In this document: piece after piece, positions 31,827-33,169 of the stretch
Layout: each line of letters starts with the position of its first letter
Numbering within the stretch: the first letter of the stretch is position 1
DNA from: Gammaproteobacteria bacterium
GTDB lineage: Bacteria; Pseudomonadota; Gammaproteobacteria; Burkholderiales; Burkholderiaceae_C
Assembly: GCA_018820395.1 (NCBI GenBank)
Contig: JAHJOG010000022.1
Location: 1 to 33,169 of the forward strand
Reading direction: 5' to 3'
Length of the DNA stretch: 33,169 nt
Program-made: the position numbers and the translations under genes
Notes under the pieces: model-generated
What the model was told of the DNA's origin: nothing
Database searches by the model: none
Seen by the model: the letters and a program-made list of their open reading frames with translations, nothing else

Positions 31827-33169
31827 TTAGTCGATCTCAGTTCCGTTTTTTTGCGGCCGATGCAGCGCCTGCTGGATCTGCCGCACCGGGAGCGACGACG
31901 CCTCGCGCAGCACGGCGAAGGCGCGTTCTTGCCCCGCGCGGCCCAAGGCATCGATGGTGTTGCTGCAGAACTTCGCTTCGATTTCGCCCCAGTCGAGCGG
32001 CCGGTCCGGATGGCCCGGGTTGACGTCGAGCTTTTCGACGTGCGTCCGGCCGTCCGCGAGCGTCGCTTCGAGCCAGCCGGGAAACGATGTCGGAAACACC
32101 GTCTCTCCCGCTTCGGCCACGCGGTAGTGCACGCGTTCGGCCAAGCGCAGCACGTCGTCGCGCGCGATCCGGCCGGCGGAAAAGCTGTCATGTCCGATGT
32201 GGCCGTCGATGATTCGCGCGGCCACAAGGTAGGGCAGGCTGAACTTGGCCGCATAGGGCGAGGCCGGCCGCAGCTTGGGCGCAAAGGGTTCGCAGATGAG
32301 CCCCACTTCGATTTGCGGTACGACGCAGCGGATTTCTGCCACGTCGTCTGGCGCGATGCCGTGCCCCGCGAGCGCCCCTGCGCAGTCGATGAATGCGTGG
32401 GCGAAGTGGCAGCACGGGTACGGTTTGATCGACACCCGGGCCATTTCCCAGACGCTGCCCAGGTCGCGATCGAGCGCGGCCGGGTCCGCGTCCTGCGGCT
32501 GGCCGTAGGCGCGGAGCAGTCCGTCGCGGCCTTCGAACACGCTGGCCGGCCCGGTCATGCCGGCCGAGGCCATGGTCGCGGCAACGATGCCGGCGTGGGC
32601 CGACCAGCCGCAGTGGAAGGTCTTGGCCGACGAGCCGTTGCTCAGGTATTCATTGATGCCGCTGGCCTGGCTGCCGGCCAGGCCGAGCGCGTGGGCGGTC
32701 TGCGTCGGTGTGAGGCGCAGCAGGCGGGCCGCCGCCGCCGCTGCGCCGAAGACCCCGGCGATCGACGTGGTGTGGAAGCCGCGTGAATGAAAGCTGCCTT
32801 TGGCGGCGAGGCCGACCCGCGCGGCCACCTCCCAGCCGGCGACGAAGGCGGCCAGCATGTCGGCGCCGCTGGCGTCGTGCTCGGCACCGAGCGCCATGAC
32901 CACCGGCGCGACGATGGCGCTGCCGTGGACGATGGCCGCGCAATGCGTGTCGTCGAAGTCGTCGACGTGCGCAGCCACGCCGTTGGCGAGCACGGCGGCG
33001 GTGCCTTGCAGCTGGATCGCAGTGCCCCAGACGGTGACGCGGCCGCCGTCGGAAAGCCGCCCCGCCGCATCCAGTGCCATCGCGGCCACCGGATGCTGCT
33101 GGCCCCTGATCGCCACGCCGATGGTGTCGACGAGGCTTCGCACGGCGGCCTCGCGCACGGCGGGTGGCA
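31827..33169 (-). CDS. MmgE/PrpD family protein (5' end outside the window)
   Basis: At least 447 residues of a MmgE/PrpD protein are visible; the frame stays open to the window edge, where PPAVREAAVRSLVDTIGVA is the usual sequence about 20-25 residues after the start, so the N-terminus lies outside. Further family blocks are HVDDFDDTHCAAIVHGSAIV, broken here as HVDDFDDTH and HGSAIVAPV, then KGSFHSRGFHTTSI, LGLAGSQASG and VSIKPYPCCHFAHAFID. The family contains 2-methylcitrate dehydratase, cis-aconitate decarboxylase and iminodisuccinate epimerase, so the reaction cannot be fixed. It is on the same strand as the monooxygenase operon, 89 bp ahead of it, and is probably co-regulated. Confidence 0.92.
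   Translation of the reverse strand, partial: PPAVREAAVRSLVDTIGVAIRGQQHPVAAMALDAAGRLSDGGRVTVWGTAIQLQGTAAVLANGVAAHVDDFDDTHCAAIVHGSAIVAPVVMALGAEHDASGADMLAAFVAGWEVAARVGLAAKGSFHSRGFHTTSIAGVFGAAAAAARLLRLTPTQTAHALGLAGSQASGINEYLSNGSSAKTFHCGWSAHAGIVAATMASAGMTGPASVFEGRDGLLRAYGQPQDADPAALDRDLGSVWEMARVSIKPYPCCHFAHAFIDCAGALAGHGIAPDDVAEIRCVVPQIEVGLICEPFAPKLRPASPYAAKFSLPYLVAARIIDGHIGHDSFSAGRIARDDVLRLAERVHYRVAEAGETVFPTSFPGWLEATLADGRTHVEKLDVNPGHPDRPLDWGEIEAKFCSNTIDALGRAGQERAFAVLREASSLPVRQIQQALHRPQKNGTEID

Overview
This is a high-GC chromosomal segment whose gene order and protein types point to a betaproteobacterium of the Burkholderiales, most likely Comamonadaceae (Variovorax/Acidovorax-like). That is an inference from content: a Bug-family solute-binding protein, the hrcA/nadK/recN/rapZ block, the kinase-phosphatase-rph-rdgB-hemW run and rpoZ/gmk/yicC. 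No marker gene was compared by computation.

Left part (1-21.6 kb) is mostly core housekeeping. It starts with the N-terminus of a divergent lipoprotein, then mutM, a dynamin-like GTPase and mutY (+). A minus-strand block nadK-recN-rapZ follows, with hrcA divergent from nadK. Next come tRNA-Ile(CAU) and tRNA-Arg(ACG) with a strong terminator, a DUF3606 miniprotein and greB. The minus-strand gmk, rpoZ and spoT follow; rpoZ and spoT are separated by an intrinsic terminator. Between gmk and yicC sits a cassette of an NhaR-like LysR regulator, an HPF-like small protein and a TerC membrane protein. A plus-strand series then runs: Ser/Thr kinase, PP2C phosphatase, rph, rdgB, hemW.

Middle part (21.6-23.94 kb) is the accessory region. 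A tRNA-Ser(UGA) gene is followed by a very small integrated element of about 2.2 kb. It is bounded by a 13-bp direct repeat of the tRNA 3' end. The tRNA copy lacks an encoded CCA, while the distal repeat copy is followed by the missing A, so precise excision would rebuild a CCA-ended tRNA gene. The element carries only the N-terminal arm-binding part of a P4-type integrase, two small unknown ORFs and a Clp-fold (SDH-type) serine protease with a low-complexity tail. The protease gene is clearly lower in G+C than its surroundings. The 65-aa ORF overlaps the protease gene by 4 bp; this pair is the best candidate for an undescribed system in the window.

Right part (24-33.2 kb) holds a small PQ-loop membrane protein, a NarL-type two-component pair (7TM-DISM-like histidine kinase and LuxR-type regulator), and a tightly packed minus-strand catabolic operon: FAD monooxygenase, IclR regulator, Bug solute-binding protein, SDR dehydrogenase and alpha/beta hydrolase. 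All four junctions are 4-bp start/stop overlaps. A MmgE/PrpD-family gene lies just upstream on the same strand and is cut by the window edge. Together they look like uptake, ring or side-chain oxidation, and hydrolysis of an unidentified aromatic or carboxylic compound under self-encoded IclR control.
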